The translations under genes and the position numbers were made by a program. A DNA stretch of 64,000 bases from Caldilinea sp. CFX5 (GTDB lineage Bacteria > Chloroflexota > Anaerolineae > Caldilineales > Caldilineaceae). Shown in pieces: positions 1-9,453 of the stretch. Where the stretch lies: positions 1 to 64,000 of the forward strand of contig QWII01000017.1 in the NCBI GenBank assembly GCA_021405325.1. The letters are read 5' to 3'. The first letter of the stretch is position 1, and every line of letters begins with the position of its first letter. The notes beneath the pieces are model-generated. The model did no database searches and had not been told where the DNA came from. It saw only the letters and a program-made list of their open reading frames with translations.

Positions 1-2058
1 CTGCCGGTTATTTACATCCCATAGCCGAATGCTTTTATCGGCGCTGCCGGAAACGATGTAGCGTCCATCTGGGCTAAAGGCCACTGCCAAGACAGAATCC
101 GTATGACCAACGAATTGTGTCAGTTGTTGCCCAGTCTGTGCATCCCATAGGCGTATGCTCCGGTCATCACTGCCGGAAACGATCTGCTGTCCATCTGGAC
201 TGAACGCTACAGACCAAACAGATCCGGTATGACCAAAGAGAATCGTAAGCGGTGTCAAGTGCGGAAGACGCCAAAGACGGATTGTACCATCAGTACTACC
301 AGAAACAACGCGTTGATGATCAGGGCTAAAAGCTACACTATAGACAGGTCCTTCATGACGTTGATTTGCAGGGGGAATTGTATATCGCCAAGCAGGTCCC
401 TCGACGACCGTACGTAGAGCAGTATACGCATTTGCCGTGGTATAGCCATCCACCGCCAGCGTTGTCAGCATGGCATCACGGGCTAAGATCAAAGACTGGT
501 TACCAAAACTTTGATCGCGCCGAATTAATAATTGAGTTTGACCAGCTAGATTCTCCGCCAAGGCGCGGCGCAGGGCGCGTTCGGCTTCCGCTTGTGCGGT
601 GGCTGCCGCTTGCTCTTTGGTAATAGCATCCTGGCGTGCAGTCCATACAAAGCCAGCCAGACTCACTGCACCCAGGAACAGCACGACAATTACGCCCAAC
701 AACAAGCGCAATCGGCGGCTGTGGTGTTGTTCGGTGGCGGCTTGGGCTTGGGCTTCACGCTCACGTTGTTCGGCAGCGGTGCGTGCGGACTGCTCCTCAT
801 TCAACCGTTTCGTCTTTTGATAGTGTACCTGCCAGTCGAGAAGTGCGGGGCCGAGGACATCATGGAAGATCTCATACTGGGTGTCGCCCGCCGGTGAAGT
901 TACGGCGCGTAGCAGGCGTTTGCTCTGTAATTGTTCGATCACCGCAGCCAGTGACGCCACGTCACTGCCGGTGTAATAGGCCAGTTCAACCAGCGACAGC
1001 GCGATCTTGGCGCCGGAGGGGGTTACGAGCCGATCGAAGAAACGGGCAGCCAGATATTGCTCATCTAGACTGAGTTTTGCCAACGTGCCATTCAGGTAAT
1101 CCCGTACAATCGTCGCCGCGCCATGCAAAGCATCAAGCGTACTTTTGCGCAGACAGGTTGAGCCGATGTACCCCTCCTGCTTCCAAAGCTCGGTCAGCAC
1201 CAGTTGTAGATAGGGCGCTTCAATGCGATCAGCGTTGGTTTCGCTGCGACCGCCGACGCCCTGTTTGCTCAGGGTCACTTGCCCGCTGCCAACCTGGTCG
1301 AGGACCGCTGCCACCAACAGCGGTTCAATGTCGTAAGCGGTCTGCTGATCCTGATTAAAGCGGTCCAGCGGTTTCACCACTGCTTCGTGACCGGCGGTGC
1401 GATCCAGGTGGCCAATGCTCAACCGGTTGTCGAGCAGGAAGGGGATACGCCCCTTAAAGTAGTCAAGCCGAGCAAGGGCGTCCTCGCGCAGACTGAGCAG
1501 AAAATTGGCGCGCAGATGGCTGCTGTTGACGGCCTGGATAAAGTGATGGGCAAAGCTGCCAAGGCCAGTTTCGTTGGGGTGATAAAGAAAATACTCCTCA
1601 AATTGATCGAGAACGATCAGCAGATCGCTCTGGGTCTGCTCGCCAATCTGTGCCAGCAAGGTCGGGAAGGGTTGATGGGGGTACATCTGCAAATCGGGTG
1701 CATTGGGGACACCCGCGTAGAGTGCAGAGGTTGTTCGATGAATCTGTTTGGTCAACCCGAACAACGCTTCCCCTTGCCAGCTGTTGAAATAGACGGGAAT
1801 GATCTCTGGGCGACCGTAAGCTACCTGATTGGCCCGCGCCTGTTGCTGCAATCGATGAATTACCCCGGCGCGCAACACCGAGCTTTTACCCACGCCGCTG
1901 GGACCATATAAGAGCGTCAGCCGCGCAACCCCCAGATTGGCGGTGAGGGTGGTGATCTCCTGGTCGCGGCCAAAGAAGTAGGCATAATCCGCCTCAGTGT
2001 AGGGTTCAAGCCCTTGGTAGGGGGAGCGGCGGCGCGTCTCGTGAGCCACGTCCGTCAT
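1..2058 (-). CDS. nSTAND NTPase with transmembrane segment and WD40 repeats (3' end outside window)
   Basis: The frame is open for 686 codons from the ATG at 2058 to the window edge, so the C-terminus is missing. An N-terminal STAND-type NTPase carries a Walker A motif GPSGVGKSS (residues about 52-60) and an LLIVLDQFEEY Walker B. It is followed by a winged-helix-like region, an Ala/Glu/Gln-rich stretch and one hydrophobic helix near residues 449-470. From about residue 567 at least three WD40 units are visible (GH-x-SV-x-x-VAFSPDG...SGS-x-D-x-x-IRLWD). The ATG overlaps the stop of the upstream CHAT-SIR2 gene (ATGA), so the two are translationally coupled. By analogy with nSTAND/WD40 proteins of Chloroflexota and cyanobacteria, WD40 would sense, the NTPase would oligomerise, and the partner would be the effector. 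That role is inference. Confidence 0.9.
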   Translation of the reverse strand, partial: MTDVAHETRRRSPYQGLEPYTEADYAYFFGRDQEITTLTANLGVARLTLLYGPSGVGKSSVLRAGVIHRLQQQARANQVAYGRPEIIPVYFNSWQGEALFGLTKQIHRTTSALYAGVPNAPDLQMYPHQPFPTLLAQIGEQTQSDLLIVLDQFEEYFLYHPNETGLGSFAHHFIQAVNSSHLRANFLLSLREDALARLDYFKGRIPFLLDNRLSIGHLDRTAGHEAVVKPLDRFNQDQQTAYDIEPLLVAAVLDQVGSGQVTLSKQGVGGRSETNADRIEAPYLQLVLTELWKQEGYIGSTCLRKSTLDALHGAATIVRDYLNGTLAKLSLDEQYLAARFFDRLVTPSGAKIALSLVELAYYTGSDVASLAAVIEQLQSKRLLRAVTSPAGDTQYEIFHDVLGPALLDWQVHYQKTKRLNEEQSARTAAEQREREAQAQAATEQHHSRRLRLLLGVIVVLFLGAVSLAGFVWTARQDAITKEQAAATAQAEAERALRRALAENLAGQTQLLIRRDQSFGNQSLILARDAMLTTLAVDGYTTANAYTALRTVVEGPAWRYTIPPANQRHEGPVYSVAFSPDHQRVVSGSTDGTIRLWRLPHLTPLTILFGHTGSVWSVAFSPDGQQIVSGSDDRSIRLWDAQTGQQLTQFVGHTDSVLAVAFSPDGRYIVSGSADKSIRLWDVNNRQ

Positions 2059-4379
2059 ATGCGCGCCTCCAACTGATCGAGCCATTCGTTGATATAGGCG
2101 ACCACGGCCTCCGGCGCCGCCTCAATCGGCGCAATGCCCTGGTCACGCCAGTAGGCTTCTTCCAAGCGGTTGAGGTTGGGGACAATCGCCCAGCCACCAT
2201 CGAGCAACCGGCGTTGTTGGATACGGAGCCGTTGCCAGAGCAGGCGGAAATACCAAGGGCGCAGGGAATAGCCAAAACAGAGCAGGCTGCTGCGCCGAAA
2301 CTGTTCGAGTAAGGTCATTGGTAAGAGCGCGCCGATCTCTTGGGGCAGGCGGTTGAGATAATGATCTTCGGTGACAATCAAGCGTTCTGGCGCGGACGCC
2401 ACGCCCTGACCACAGAGTTTGATGATAATTGGGTGTTGGTCGGTTAGATGGCCCTGGTACCGGTTTGGATCTTGTTCCGGCGCCACCAAGGGAATGGCTT
2501 CCCCGGACGGCGGCAGATGAACAAAGCAGGCCGGCTGAACTGTGGAGCCATCATCACCAGGGTGCTGATAGGCAAAGAGATGATAGGGCTGTGCGATGGA
2601 CTGAAAGGCTTCTTCGAGCAATTGATCCAAGGCGGTGGAGAAGATGATCAAGCGGCGCTTTGGGTCAACTGGGTAGCCTTTGGCACGTAAACGACCAGCG
2701 AGTTCGGCCAATAAGCGATGAAAAAGAGTGGGCGTATAGCTGGCTTGATAAAGGTCGGTCAACCTATCATAGAGCGCCCCTGGCTGCTCCAGGAGCGTCG
2801 TATGTTGTGAAATTTCCGGCAACGATGGTTTGCCCGCCAGCGGTTCCGGCAGCCGCTGCGCTAATTCCCGCGCTGCTTCGTCGGCGCTGGGCGGATAAAG
2901 CCCGGCGACCCATCCATCCTGTGCGGGTCGGCCAAAGCGGCTAACATCCCATCCCAAAAAGGGGACGAGACGCCCATATTGAAGCGCATCCAAAATGGCC
3001 TTATATTCGTCAAATTGCCCATGCAGCCGGATCGTATCAATGGGAGCGCCATCAAGATGCCCTTTCACCTCGGCGAGCAGGCGGCGGGTTTGGCAGAAAT
3101 TGGGCGCCAGTCGTTCCACTTCCAGCAAGCACTGATAGGCTTCCCGCCAGGCTGCGGTTTCCTTAGAGGCTTGGGCCGCATCGTAGAAGCGGGCGGCCTT
3201 GCGGCTCTTCTCAATCTGTGCGACTGCGTTTTGCGCACCGGCATGAGCAGGGTCGAGCGCTAGGATGCGGGTCAACAAGGCACGCTGTTGGGCCGGTTCA
3301 TTGGTTGTCGGCAGCCGCAGCCAGAGGTGTTCGGCTTTTTGCCCATCTGTCAACACCGGCAGCACAAACGGTTCACTGTCTTGTAAATAGAGCGCCGGCA
3401 CCCCCCAGGCGGTTGAGTGTTCAGCCATCCGTTTGCGCCCTTCGCCCAACGCCGCTTCCAGGTGGTAGCCATCGGCCAGCGCGCGATAGAACTCTTGGGA
3501 AAAGAGCAGGGCGTCCGTATCACGAATGGGCGCTTGCATGGCAATGACCGCCGGCAAGCCCTGTTGGATCAACTTTTGCGCCACGCCGGCAAAGGCGGAA
3601 CGATACCCCGGCGTCGCCCCTTGACAGGCGTTGAGCAGCGCCAGCCGTAACGTCTCACAACCGCTTAGTAAGGTTGCCATCTGTTCTGCTGCGCAGGGGA
3701 TAGCGCTGCCGTCCGCCTTTTGCAAATAGAGCAAACCGGCCTGGGTCGTCGAGTCAAAGCGACCATGACCGACAAAGTGAAAAATATGAGGCTTGTGTTC
3801 CCGGAGCGCGCTCTGGAACGCTTCATAGGTGGGGTCGATGCGGATGACTTCCAGCGCAGCAGTGGTGGTGGCATTGACCAAATTGGCCCATTCCGCCATT
3901 GCGTCCAACCCTGGCAGGTCAGTAGGATTGCTGATCATGACTAGCAGGCGCAACTGGCCCTCGACCGCCACCAGTTTACGCCCTGGTGTCGGCAAGCTGC
4001 GCACCAGCGATAGGTTGGGATGCAACGCCAGGGGCTGCTCGCTGGTGCGGTCATACAAATATTCCCACGGTACAGCCAGCAGTTCCGGCGTATTGCTCAT
4101 CAAGCGCAGGCGCACGCGCTGACCGGATGCCATTGCCGCAGCATACCGACGAAGGAGCCCGCCCCCCAGCAGTTCATCAAAGAGGGCGCCGCCGACACTT
4201 TTCCAGAGGGCGTCATCCGGTTGGCCTTGATCAAGCGCAACGTTCAACTGGGCAACGGCATCTGCCACCGCCGACAGGCGAAAGGCGCCCAACGTTGTCG
4301 TGTTGTAATCGTACACGATAACATTATCACCGGCCGTAGGTTCGGCACTAGTAATGGTAATCCCAAGATCTACTAACAT
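2055..4379 (-). CDS. CHAT protease-like / SIR2-like fusion protein
   Basis: 774 residues. The N-terminal half is a CHAT (caspase-HetF) domain: a VPWEY motif (103-107), HFVGHG with the candidate catalytic His205, and LLNACQGA with the candidate Cys252. A helical linker (about 360-440) precedes a SIR2-like domain. Its signatures are LVPFLGWDVSRFGRP (NAD-pocket loop, about 471-485), IIFSTALDQLLEEAF, IIIKLCGQ and LLCFGYSLRPWYFRLL. The same order (pocket loop, N/T-D loop, K-x-H/C-G, GYSL-x-D/P) is known from SIR2 NADase-type defence proteins. The NTPase-WD40 gene overlaps the stop codon. I infer a two-gene conflict or cell-death module with protease and NAD-consuming activity in one effector chain. 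Neither activity is proven, and the pocket has WDVS instead of the usual AGVS/ADVN. No strong ribosome binding site precedes the ATG. Confidence 0.88.
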   Translation of the reverse strand: MLVDLGITITSAEPTAGDNVIVYDYNTTTLGAFRLSAVADAVAQLNVALDQGQPDDALWKSVGGALFDELLGGGLLRRYAAAMASGQRVRLRLMSNTPELLAVPWEYLYDRTSEQPLALHPNLSLVRSLPTPGRKLVAVEGQLRLLVMISNPTDLPGLDAMAEWANLVNATTTAALEVIRIDPTYEAFQSALREHKPHIFHFVGHGRFDSTTQAGLLYLQKADGSAIPCAAEQMATLLSGCETLRLALLNACQGATPGYRSAFAGVAQKLIQQGLPAVIAMQAPIRDTDALLFSQEFYRALADGYHLEAALGEGRKRMAEHSTAWGVPALYLQDSEPFVLPVLTDGQKAEHLWLRLPTTNEPAQQRALLTRILALDPAHAGAQNAVAQIEKSRKAARFYDAAQASKETAAWREAYQCLLEVERLAPNFCQTRRLLAEVKGHLDGAPIDTIRLHGQFDEYKAILDALQYGRLVPFLGWDVSRFGRPAQDGWVAGLYPPSADEAARELAQRLPEPLAGKPSLPEISQHTTLLEQPGALYDRLTDLYQASYTPTLFHRLLAELAGRLRAKGYPVDPKRRLIIFSTALDQLLEEAFQSIAQPYHLFAYQHPGDDGSTVQPACFVHLPPSGEAIPLVAPEQDPNRYQGHLTDQHPIIIKLCGQGVASAPERLIVTEDHYLNRLPQEIGALLPMTLLEQFRRSSLLCFGYSLRPWYFRLLWQRLRIQQRRLLDGGWAIVPNLNRLEEAYWRDQGIAPIEAAPEAVVAYINEWLDQLEARI

Positions 4380-4545
4380 AGGGGAAGGTCTCTACTAATT
4401 GAAATTATAATAATTTAGCTTACTGAATACAGAGGTTGTAAACGATGATTGTTTTGGAGTTGGAATAAAGATGTAAGCCCAAATTGATCATACTTGATTT
4501 TGCAGAAACGCGCAACTTCGTGTAATTGTTTTTTCAATTACGTCC

Positions 4546-4574
4546 TTGACTATCCACCCATCACCCCGTACAAT
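4546..4574 (+). promoter_or_regulatory. sigma70-type promoter of the acyl-CoA synthetase gene
   Basis: TTGACT (4546-4551) and TACAAT (4569-4574) are separated by exactly 17 bases, 86 bases before the start codon. A GGAGGTG ribosome binding site lies at 4648-4654. The divergent CHAT-SIR2 gene starts at 4379, so this 280-base gap carries the promoters for both directions. Confidence 0.6.
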
Positions 4575-4659
4575 TACCCCAACAGGCTCCCCAACCGCCT
4601 GCGTTCCAGAAAGTGTCCCGTTTCCAGGCGAGTAAACCCATACCGACGGAGGTGTTTCG

Positions 4660-6378
4660 ATGACCGCAAGCAACCGCAGTTATCGCAGTGGCGCCAGTGA
4701 CAAGCCGCTGCTGGGCGTGACCATTGGCGATTTGTTTGACCAGATCGTGGCGCGCTACCCCGACAATGAAGCGCTCGTCTCTCGCCACCAGGGGCTGCGC
4801 TACAGCTATCGCGCCCTGCAAATGGTGGTCGATCAAGGTGCGCGGGCGTTGTTGGCGTTGGGCGTTGCCAAGGGGGAACGGGTCGGCATCTGGGCGCCCA
4901 ACTGTGCGGAGTGGGCCATCACTCAGTTTGCCACCAGCAAGATCGGCGCGATTCTGGTCAACATCAACCCCAGCTATCGGGTCCATGAACTGCAATATGC
5001 GCTCAAGCAGTCGGGCTGCGCGTACTTGATCATTGCGCCCCAGTTTCGCACCTCCAACTACACGGCGATGATCTACGAGTTAGCGCCCGAACTCCAGAAT
5101 AGTCAACCTCTGCCGGCCGGGGCTGGCCTTGTCGCCGCACAACTGCCCGATCTACGCGTCGTTGTGCGCCTGGGAGCCGAGCCATCCCCCGGCATGTTGA
5201 CCTGGGGCGACCTGCTGGCCCTGGGCGACAACATCAGCGTCGATCAACTGGCCGAACGGCAAGCGCAGCAACAATTCGACGACCCGATCAACATCCAATA
5301 CACCAGCGGCACCACCGGCTATCCCAAAGGCGCGACCCTCAGCCACCACAACATCCTCAACAACGGCTACTTTGTCGCGGAGATCATGGGCTTCACCGAC
5401 CAGGATCGCCTGGTCATTCCCGTGCCGCTCTACCACTGTTTCGGCATGGTCATGGGCAACCTGGGCTGCGTCACCCACGGCGCGACCATGATCTACCCCA
5501 ACGACGGCTTTGACGCCAAGACCGTTCTGGATGCCGTCCAGGAAGAACGGGCCACCGCACTCTATGGCGTGCCGACCATGTTTATCGCCGAACTCAACCA
5601 TCCCGATTTTGCCAACTATGATTTCAGCACCTTGCGCACCGGCGTCATGGCTGGTTCGCCCTGTCCAGTTGAGGTGATGAAGAAGGTACAATCATTGATG
5701 AACATGCGCGATGTGGAAATCTGCTATGGCATGACCGAGACCAGCCCCGTCAGCACCCAAACCCGCATCGGCACGCCGCTCGACAAACAGGTCAGTACCG
5801 TCGGTCAGGTGCATCCCCATGTGGAGATCAAGATCATCGACCCGGTCACCGGCGCGATTGTCCCCAACGGCACACCGGGGGAACTCTGCACGCGCGGCTA
5901 TAGCGTCATGCTCGGCTACTGGAACAACGCCGACGCCACCGCCAAAGCCATCGACGTGGCACGCTGGATGCACACCGGCGACCTGGCCGTGATGGATGAC
6001 GAGGGCTATGTCAACATTGTGGGGCGCATCAAAGATATGATTATCCGCGGCGGCGAGAATGTCTACCCGCGCGAGATCGAGGAATTCCTCTACACCCACC
6101 CACAGATCCAGGATGTTCAGGTGGTGGGCCTGCCGGATGAGAAATATGGCGAAGAGATCATGGCCTGGGTCAAGCTCAAACCGGGCGCGACCACCACCAG
6201 CGAAGAGGTGCGTGACTTCTGTCGCGGTCGCATCGCCCACTACAAAATCCCACGCTACGTCAAGTTTGTCGACGCTTTTCCAATGACGGTGACGGGGAAG
6301 ATCCAGAAGTTTATCATGCGCGACCAAAGCATCAAAGAGTTGGGATTAGAGGCCGCGGCGGCGGTAAAGACGGCGTAA
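4660..6378 (+). CDS. medium/long-chain acyl-CoA synthetase (AMP-binding family)
   Basis: 572 residues of the ANL adenylating superfamily. It activates a fatty acid to acyl-AMP and then acyl-CoA in the cytoplasm. The P-loop-like motif [12 protein letters not shown] lies near residues 216-227. YGMTETSP (A5) and [14 protein letters not shown] with the downstream [27 protein letters not shown] hinge (A7-A8) follow. The C-terminal Lys is in TVTGKIQKF. Sequence style resembles ACSF2/FadD-type ligases rather than acetyl-CoA synthetase. A good promoter and GGAGG site support the chosen start. It is flanked by a divergent conflict module and a convergent exporter, so no operon partner suggests the substrate. 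Confidence 0.9.
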   Translation: MTASNRSYRSGASDKPLLGVTIGDLFDQIVARYPDNEALVSRHQGLRYSYRALQMVVDQGARALLALGVAKGERVGIWAPNCAEWAITQFATSKIGAILVNINPSYRVHELQYALKQSGCAYLIIAPQFRTSNYTAMIYELAPELQNSQPLPAGAGLVAAQLPDLRVVVRLGAEPSPGMLTWGDLLALGDNISVDQLAERQAQQQFDDPINIQYTSGTTGYPKGATLSHHNILNNGYFVAEIMGFTDQDRLVIPVPLYHCFGMVMGNLGCVTHGATMIYPNDGFDAKTVLDAVQEERATALYGVPTMFIAELNHPDFANYDFSTLRTGVMAGSPCPVEVMKKVQSLMNMRDVEICYGMTETSPVSTQTRIGTPLDKQVSTVGQVHPHVEIKIIDPVTGAIVPNGTPGELCTRGYSVMLGYWNNADATAKAIDVARWMHTGDLAVMDDEGYVNIVGRIKDMIIRGGENVYPREIEEFLYTHPQIQDVQVVGLPDEKYGEEIMAWVKLKPGATTTSEEVRDFCRGRIAHYKIPRYVKFVDAFPMTVTGKIQKFIMRDQSIKELGLEAAAAVKTA

Positions 6379-6382
6379 AACA

Positions 6383-6465
6383 AACACAACAACGGATTCA
6401 GGACAGGAACGGATTTGCTTCGGCAAGGGGAAAATCCGTTCCTGTCCTGAATCCGTTGTTGTGTT
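6383..6465. repeat. 33-bp perfect inverted repeat between convergent genes
   Basis: Arms 6383-6415 and 6433-6465 are perfectly complementary, with a 17-base loop. It lies between the stops of the acyl-CoA synthetase and the MFS gene and could act as a bidirectional terminator, although no clear U-tract follows. One arm is repeated at 10603-10632 with a single mismatch, so it belongs to a dispersed palindromic family. Confidence 0.8.
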
Positions 6466-6474
6466 CCCGTGCCC

Positions 6475-7992
6475 CTAATGCATCCCTGCCTGTGACAGCT
6501 CCTGCGGCGCTTTCGGGTCAACTGGCGTCGCCGGTTTCGCCTCTTCAATCCGGCCACCGGGGGCCAGCAGCGAGACGCCCAGCGCCAAGGCCGCGGCAAC
6601 AAACGCGATGACAAAGACGCTTTGAATCGAGACGCCCAGTGCGTGACGAAGGGCATCGTTCAGGCCAGCCGCGGCATCGCTGCGCGCCAGCGGGTCGAGC
6701 AGGCTATTGAGCGAAACCGTCGCCGGATCGATCCCCGCCGCAGTTAAGCTAGAGGCCAACCGTGTGCTGAGAACCGCACCCATGACGCTGACGCCCAGCG
6801 TACCACCGATATTGCGACTGAATTGCAGCGTGGAGGTCGCCGCGCCCATGTTGCGTCGCCCAACCTTGCTCTGTACGGCGATCAAGAAGGGGGAGATGGC
6901 AAAGCCCATGCCGACGCCCATCAAGCCCAGGTAGAGCATCACTTGCCAGCGGGTCACATCGTCCGTGATCAGCGTCATGAGGAAAGCGCCCAAGGTCAGC
7001 AAGGCTGTCCCCAGGATAACAACCTTGCGGTAACTCATGTAGAGCAGCGCGCGGCTACCGATAATGCTCGACCCGACCCAGCCCAACAACATCGGCATCA
7101 AGGTCGAGCCGGCGCTGGTGGCGCTGGTGCCTAACACCGCCTGCACAAACAACGGCACAAAGGAGAGACTGCCGAACATCGCCCAGCCGGAAAGAACGCC
7201 ATGTCCGGTGGCGCTGGCAAAGAGCCGTTCACGAAAGAGGGGAATCGGCAGCACCGGGTCAGCCGCCCGCCGTTCGACCCACAGCAGGGCGATGAACAAC
7301 ACAACCGACGCCGCAATCAAACCCTTCCCCCACGTTGTACTCAGTTCAAACAACCCCAACAAGAGCGTCACCACCGATGCCGTGAGTAGCAGCGCACCAG
7401 CGTAGTCGATCACCGGCTTGACATTCCTATCAACATGGCGATCTTGTAGGGCGAACCAAACCAGCAGCGCGGCGATGATCCCCGGCACGACATTGACATA
7501 AAAGACCCAGTGCCAAGAGATTTGATCGACCAGAAAGCCGCCCAGCAACGGCCCCACCACCGACGAGACGCCCCAAACGCCGGAGAAAAGTCCCTGCATC
7601 CGCGCCCGTTGTTCAAAGCTAAAGATGTCGCCGACAATGATAAAGACCAGCGGCATTACCCCGCCCGCGCCCAAGCCCTGGATAGCGCGGAAAGCAATCA
7701 ACTGCCCCATACTCTGCGCCATACCACAGAGCACCGAGCCGACCAGGAAGATTCCCAGCGCCACAATAAAAACCGGTCGCCGCCCGAAGATGTCGGAAAG
7801 CTTGCCATAGATCGGCACCGTCGTGGTCGAGGTGAGCATATAGACCGAAAAGACCCAACTATAGATCGCCAAACCACCCAACTGGCTGACGATGGTGGGC
7901 ATGGCGGTAGAAATCACGGTTGCTTCCATCGAGGCCATAAAGAGGCCGAGCATAATACCAACCGTGGTTAAAATCGTGCGCTGACGCGACAT
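6475..7992 (-). CDS. MFS drug exporter, DHA2 (EmrB/QacA-like, 14 TM)
   Basis: 505 residues, mostly hydrophobic, with the length and spacing of a 14-helix proton-coupled exporter. MFS motif A is GKLSDIFGRRPVF. The antiporter motif C region is GVWGVSSVVGPLLGGFL. It would export hydrophobic or cationic compounds at the cytoplasmic membrane; the substrate cannot be read from sequence. An AGGAGCAAGGAA site precedes the ATG. No regulator gene sits beside it. The 8014-8046 palindrome separates it from the upstream dehydratase-like gene. Confidence 0.88.
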   Translation of the reverse strand: MSRQRTILTTVGIMLGLFMASMEATVISTAMPTIVSQLGGLAIYSWVFSVYMLTSTTTVPIYGKLSDIFGRRPVFIVALGIFLVGSVLCGMAQSMGQLIAFRAIQGLGAGGVMPLVFIIVGDIFSFEQRARMQGLFSGVWGVSSVVGPLLGGFLVDQISWHWVFYVNVVPGIIAALLVWFALQDRHVDRNVKPVIDYAGALLLTASVVTLLLGLFELSTTWGKGLIAASVVLFIALLWVERRAADPVLPIPLFRERLFASATGHGVLSGWAMFGSLSFVPLFVQAVLGTSATSAGSTLMPMLLGWVGSSIIGSRALLYMSYRKVVILGTALLTLGAFLMTLITDDVTRWQVMLYLGLMGVGMGFAISPFLIAVQSKVGRRNMGAATSTLQFSRNIGGTLGVSVMGAVLSTRLASSLTAAGIDPATVSLNSLLDPLARSDAAAGLNDALRHALGVSIQSVFVIAFVAAALALGVSLLAPGGRIEEAKPATPVDPKAPQELSQAGMH

Positions 7993-8013
7993 AAATCGTT
8001 CCTTGCTCCTAAT

Positions 8014-8046
8014 CGCTCTTAGCCGGTCCGTGACCGGCTAAGAGCG
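8014..8046. repeat. palindrome with 14-bp arms
   Basis: Arms 8014-8027 and 8033-8046 are perfectly complementary around a 5-base loop; the core reads TTAGCCGGTCCGTGACCGGC. It lies just upstream of the MFS gene and after the dehydratase-like gene. A near copy occurs at 17436-17474, so it is a dispersed element and possibly also a terminator. Confidence 0.75.
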
Positions 8047-8065
8047 GACTTAGTCATGCGTTAGT

Positions 8066-9229
8066 TTAGAAAAACGGCTCAATCCACCCTGCCGGCACGT
8101 CCAAGCCAAAACCGGGGGCGTCGCTTGGCGTCAACCAGCCCTCTTTGGCAACCGGTTCGCCGGGGATCTGGGCGATCTCTTCCAGCGGGACGCCGGGGGC
8201 TGAACCAACAAAATATTCCAGCCAGGGTACAGCCGGCATGGCAAGGCTAAAGTGTTGCCCAAAGGCGTTGCGACCACCACCGTGCAGCATCACGCTAATC
8301 CCGGCGGCATCCGCTGCTGTTGCAATCTTCAAACAGGTGCTGACGCCGCCGCACCAGTTAATGTCCGGTTGCAGCACATCGACCACCTTGTGATTGATGG
8401 CCCATTGGAACGGCACATGGGTATACCAATGCTCCCCTGTCGTCAGCGTCTGCCAGGGCAGTCGTTGGCGCAGCGCCACATGAGCATCCAGGTCTTCGGG
8501 AATCAGACACTCTTCCATCCACTTGAGGCGGTAGGGGCGCAGGGTTTCGGCCAGCCGCACGGTGTACTCGACATCAAAGGCCATCCAACAATCAAGCATC
8601 AACTCACACTCGTCACCGATCTGTTCACGCGTTTTGGCGACTAACTCCTCATTCTTGCGGATGCCATCCAGCCCGTCCGCCGGGCCGTAGGGACAAGCCA
8701 ATTTGAACGCATTAAAGCCCAACTCCTGATACCAATCAACATCGTTACCGGTGGCGTAGCAGAAGAGCTTCTCCTTGTGCGGCCCACCGAGCAAACGATA
8801 GACCGGTTGGCCCAACGCCTTGCCTTTGGCATCCCACAGCGCCAGATCGACCGCGCTCACTGCGTATGCCGCCAGACCGGTTGAACCGTAAGGCTTGGTC
8901 ATGCGGAACATCATATCGGCCAGCTTTTCAATGGCAAAACCATCCTCGCCGATCAGGTTGGGGGCCAGGTGGTCATCGATCACGGCGGCGACGGCGCGAC
9001 CATAGCTGGTGCTACCCAGCCCCCAGGTGCCATCTTCCAGCGTGACCTTGCACCAAACTTCTTCCCAGCGACTCGGCGTCCACAAACTGCGATGGCGTTT
9101 GACTTTGGGAAAACGGGACATGGGGTTGGCAACTTCCGCCTGCGTCCCCCACGATTCGCGGCGGGGCGTCGTCTTCGCCAGTCGTGGCGGCACTTTTACC
9201 CGCACGGCGCGGATGTCAACAATCTTCAT
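8066..9229 (-). CDS. enolase-superfamily sugar-acid dehydratase (L-rhamnonate dehydratase-like)
   Basis: 387 residues from the ATG at 9229, which follows GGAGAGAGGAACCAAG. An in-frame upstream ATG at 9304 would add 25 poorly supported residues lying in a palindrome. The fold is the mandelate racemase/muconate-lactonising type: a capping domain, then a barrel with acidic metal ligands in LMLDCW, EECLIPED and TTGEHW. The candidate catalytic His is in MLHGGGRNAFGQH, the context seen in rhamnonate dehydratases. Members dehydrate acid sugars to 2-keto-3-deoxy acids. The Gfo/Idh oxidoreductase behind it and an SDR resembling deoxygluconate dehydrogenases at 16.3 kb fit sugar-acid catabolism. The exact substrate is inference. 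Confidence 0.82.
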   Translation of the reverse strand: MKIVDIRAVRVKVPPRLAKTTPRRESWGTQAEVANPMSRFPKVKRHRSLWTPSRWEEVWCKVTLEDGTWGLGSTSYGRAVAAVIDDHLAPNLIGEDGFAIEKLADMMFRMTKPYGSTGLAAYAVSAVDLALWDAKGKALGQPVYRLLGGPHKEKLFCYATGNDVDWYQELGFNAFKLACPYGPADGLDGIRKNEELVAKTREQIGDECELMLDCWMAFDVEYTVRLAETLRPYRLKWMEECLIPEDLDAHVALRQRLPWQTLTTGEHWYTHVPFQWAINHKVVDVLQPDINWCGGVSTCLKIATAADAAGISVMLHGGGRNAFGQHFSLAMPAVPWLEYFVGSAPGVPLEEIAQIPGEPVAKEGWLTPSDAPGFGLDVPAGWIEPFF

Positions 9230-9287
9230 CTTGGTTCCTCTCTCCTGTTTCGTAAAATAAGCCATGACTGATTGTGTCGCTTGCCCC

Positions 9288-9364
9288 ATATCACCGCGAA
9301 TCATGGGATTAGCGAATCTTTGTCTCCTGGCGTGATTCGCTAATCCTATGATTCGCGGTGATAT
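9288..9364. repeat. 31-bp inverted repeat upstream of the dehydratase-like gene
   Basis: Arms 9288-9318 and 9334-9364 match in 30 of 31 positions around a 15-base loop. It lies between the stop of the Gfo/Idh gene (9454) and the start of the dehydratase-like gene, both on the minus strand. It could be a terminator or a mobile palindrome; no U-tract is seen. Confidence 0.75.
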
Positions 9365-9453
9365 GCCTCAGACGCACCGATCCATCAAGGCTTCTTCTAC
9401 AAACCATGACAGTTGCTATGTGTACTTGTGCCACCAGTATACCGCAGAACGCT

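Noticed and set aside
4660..6378. Long antisense reading frames opposite the acyl-CoA synthetase (such as 5152-5691 and 5692-6327)
   Set aside because: They mirror codon bias of the real gene, with Val/Asp/His-rich composition and no domain.
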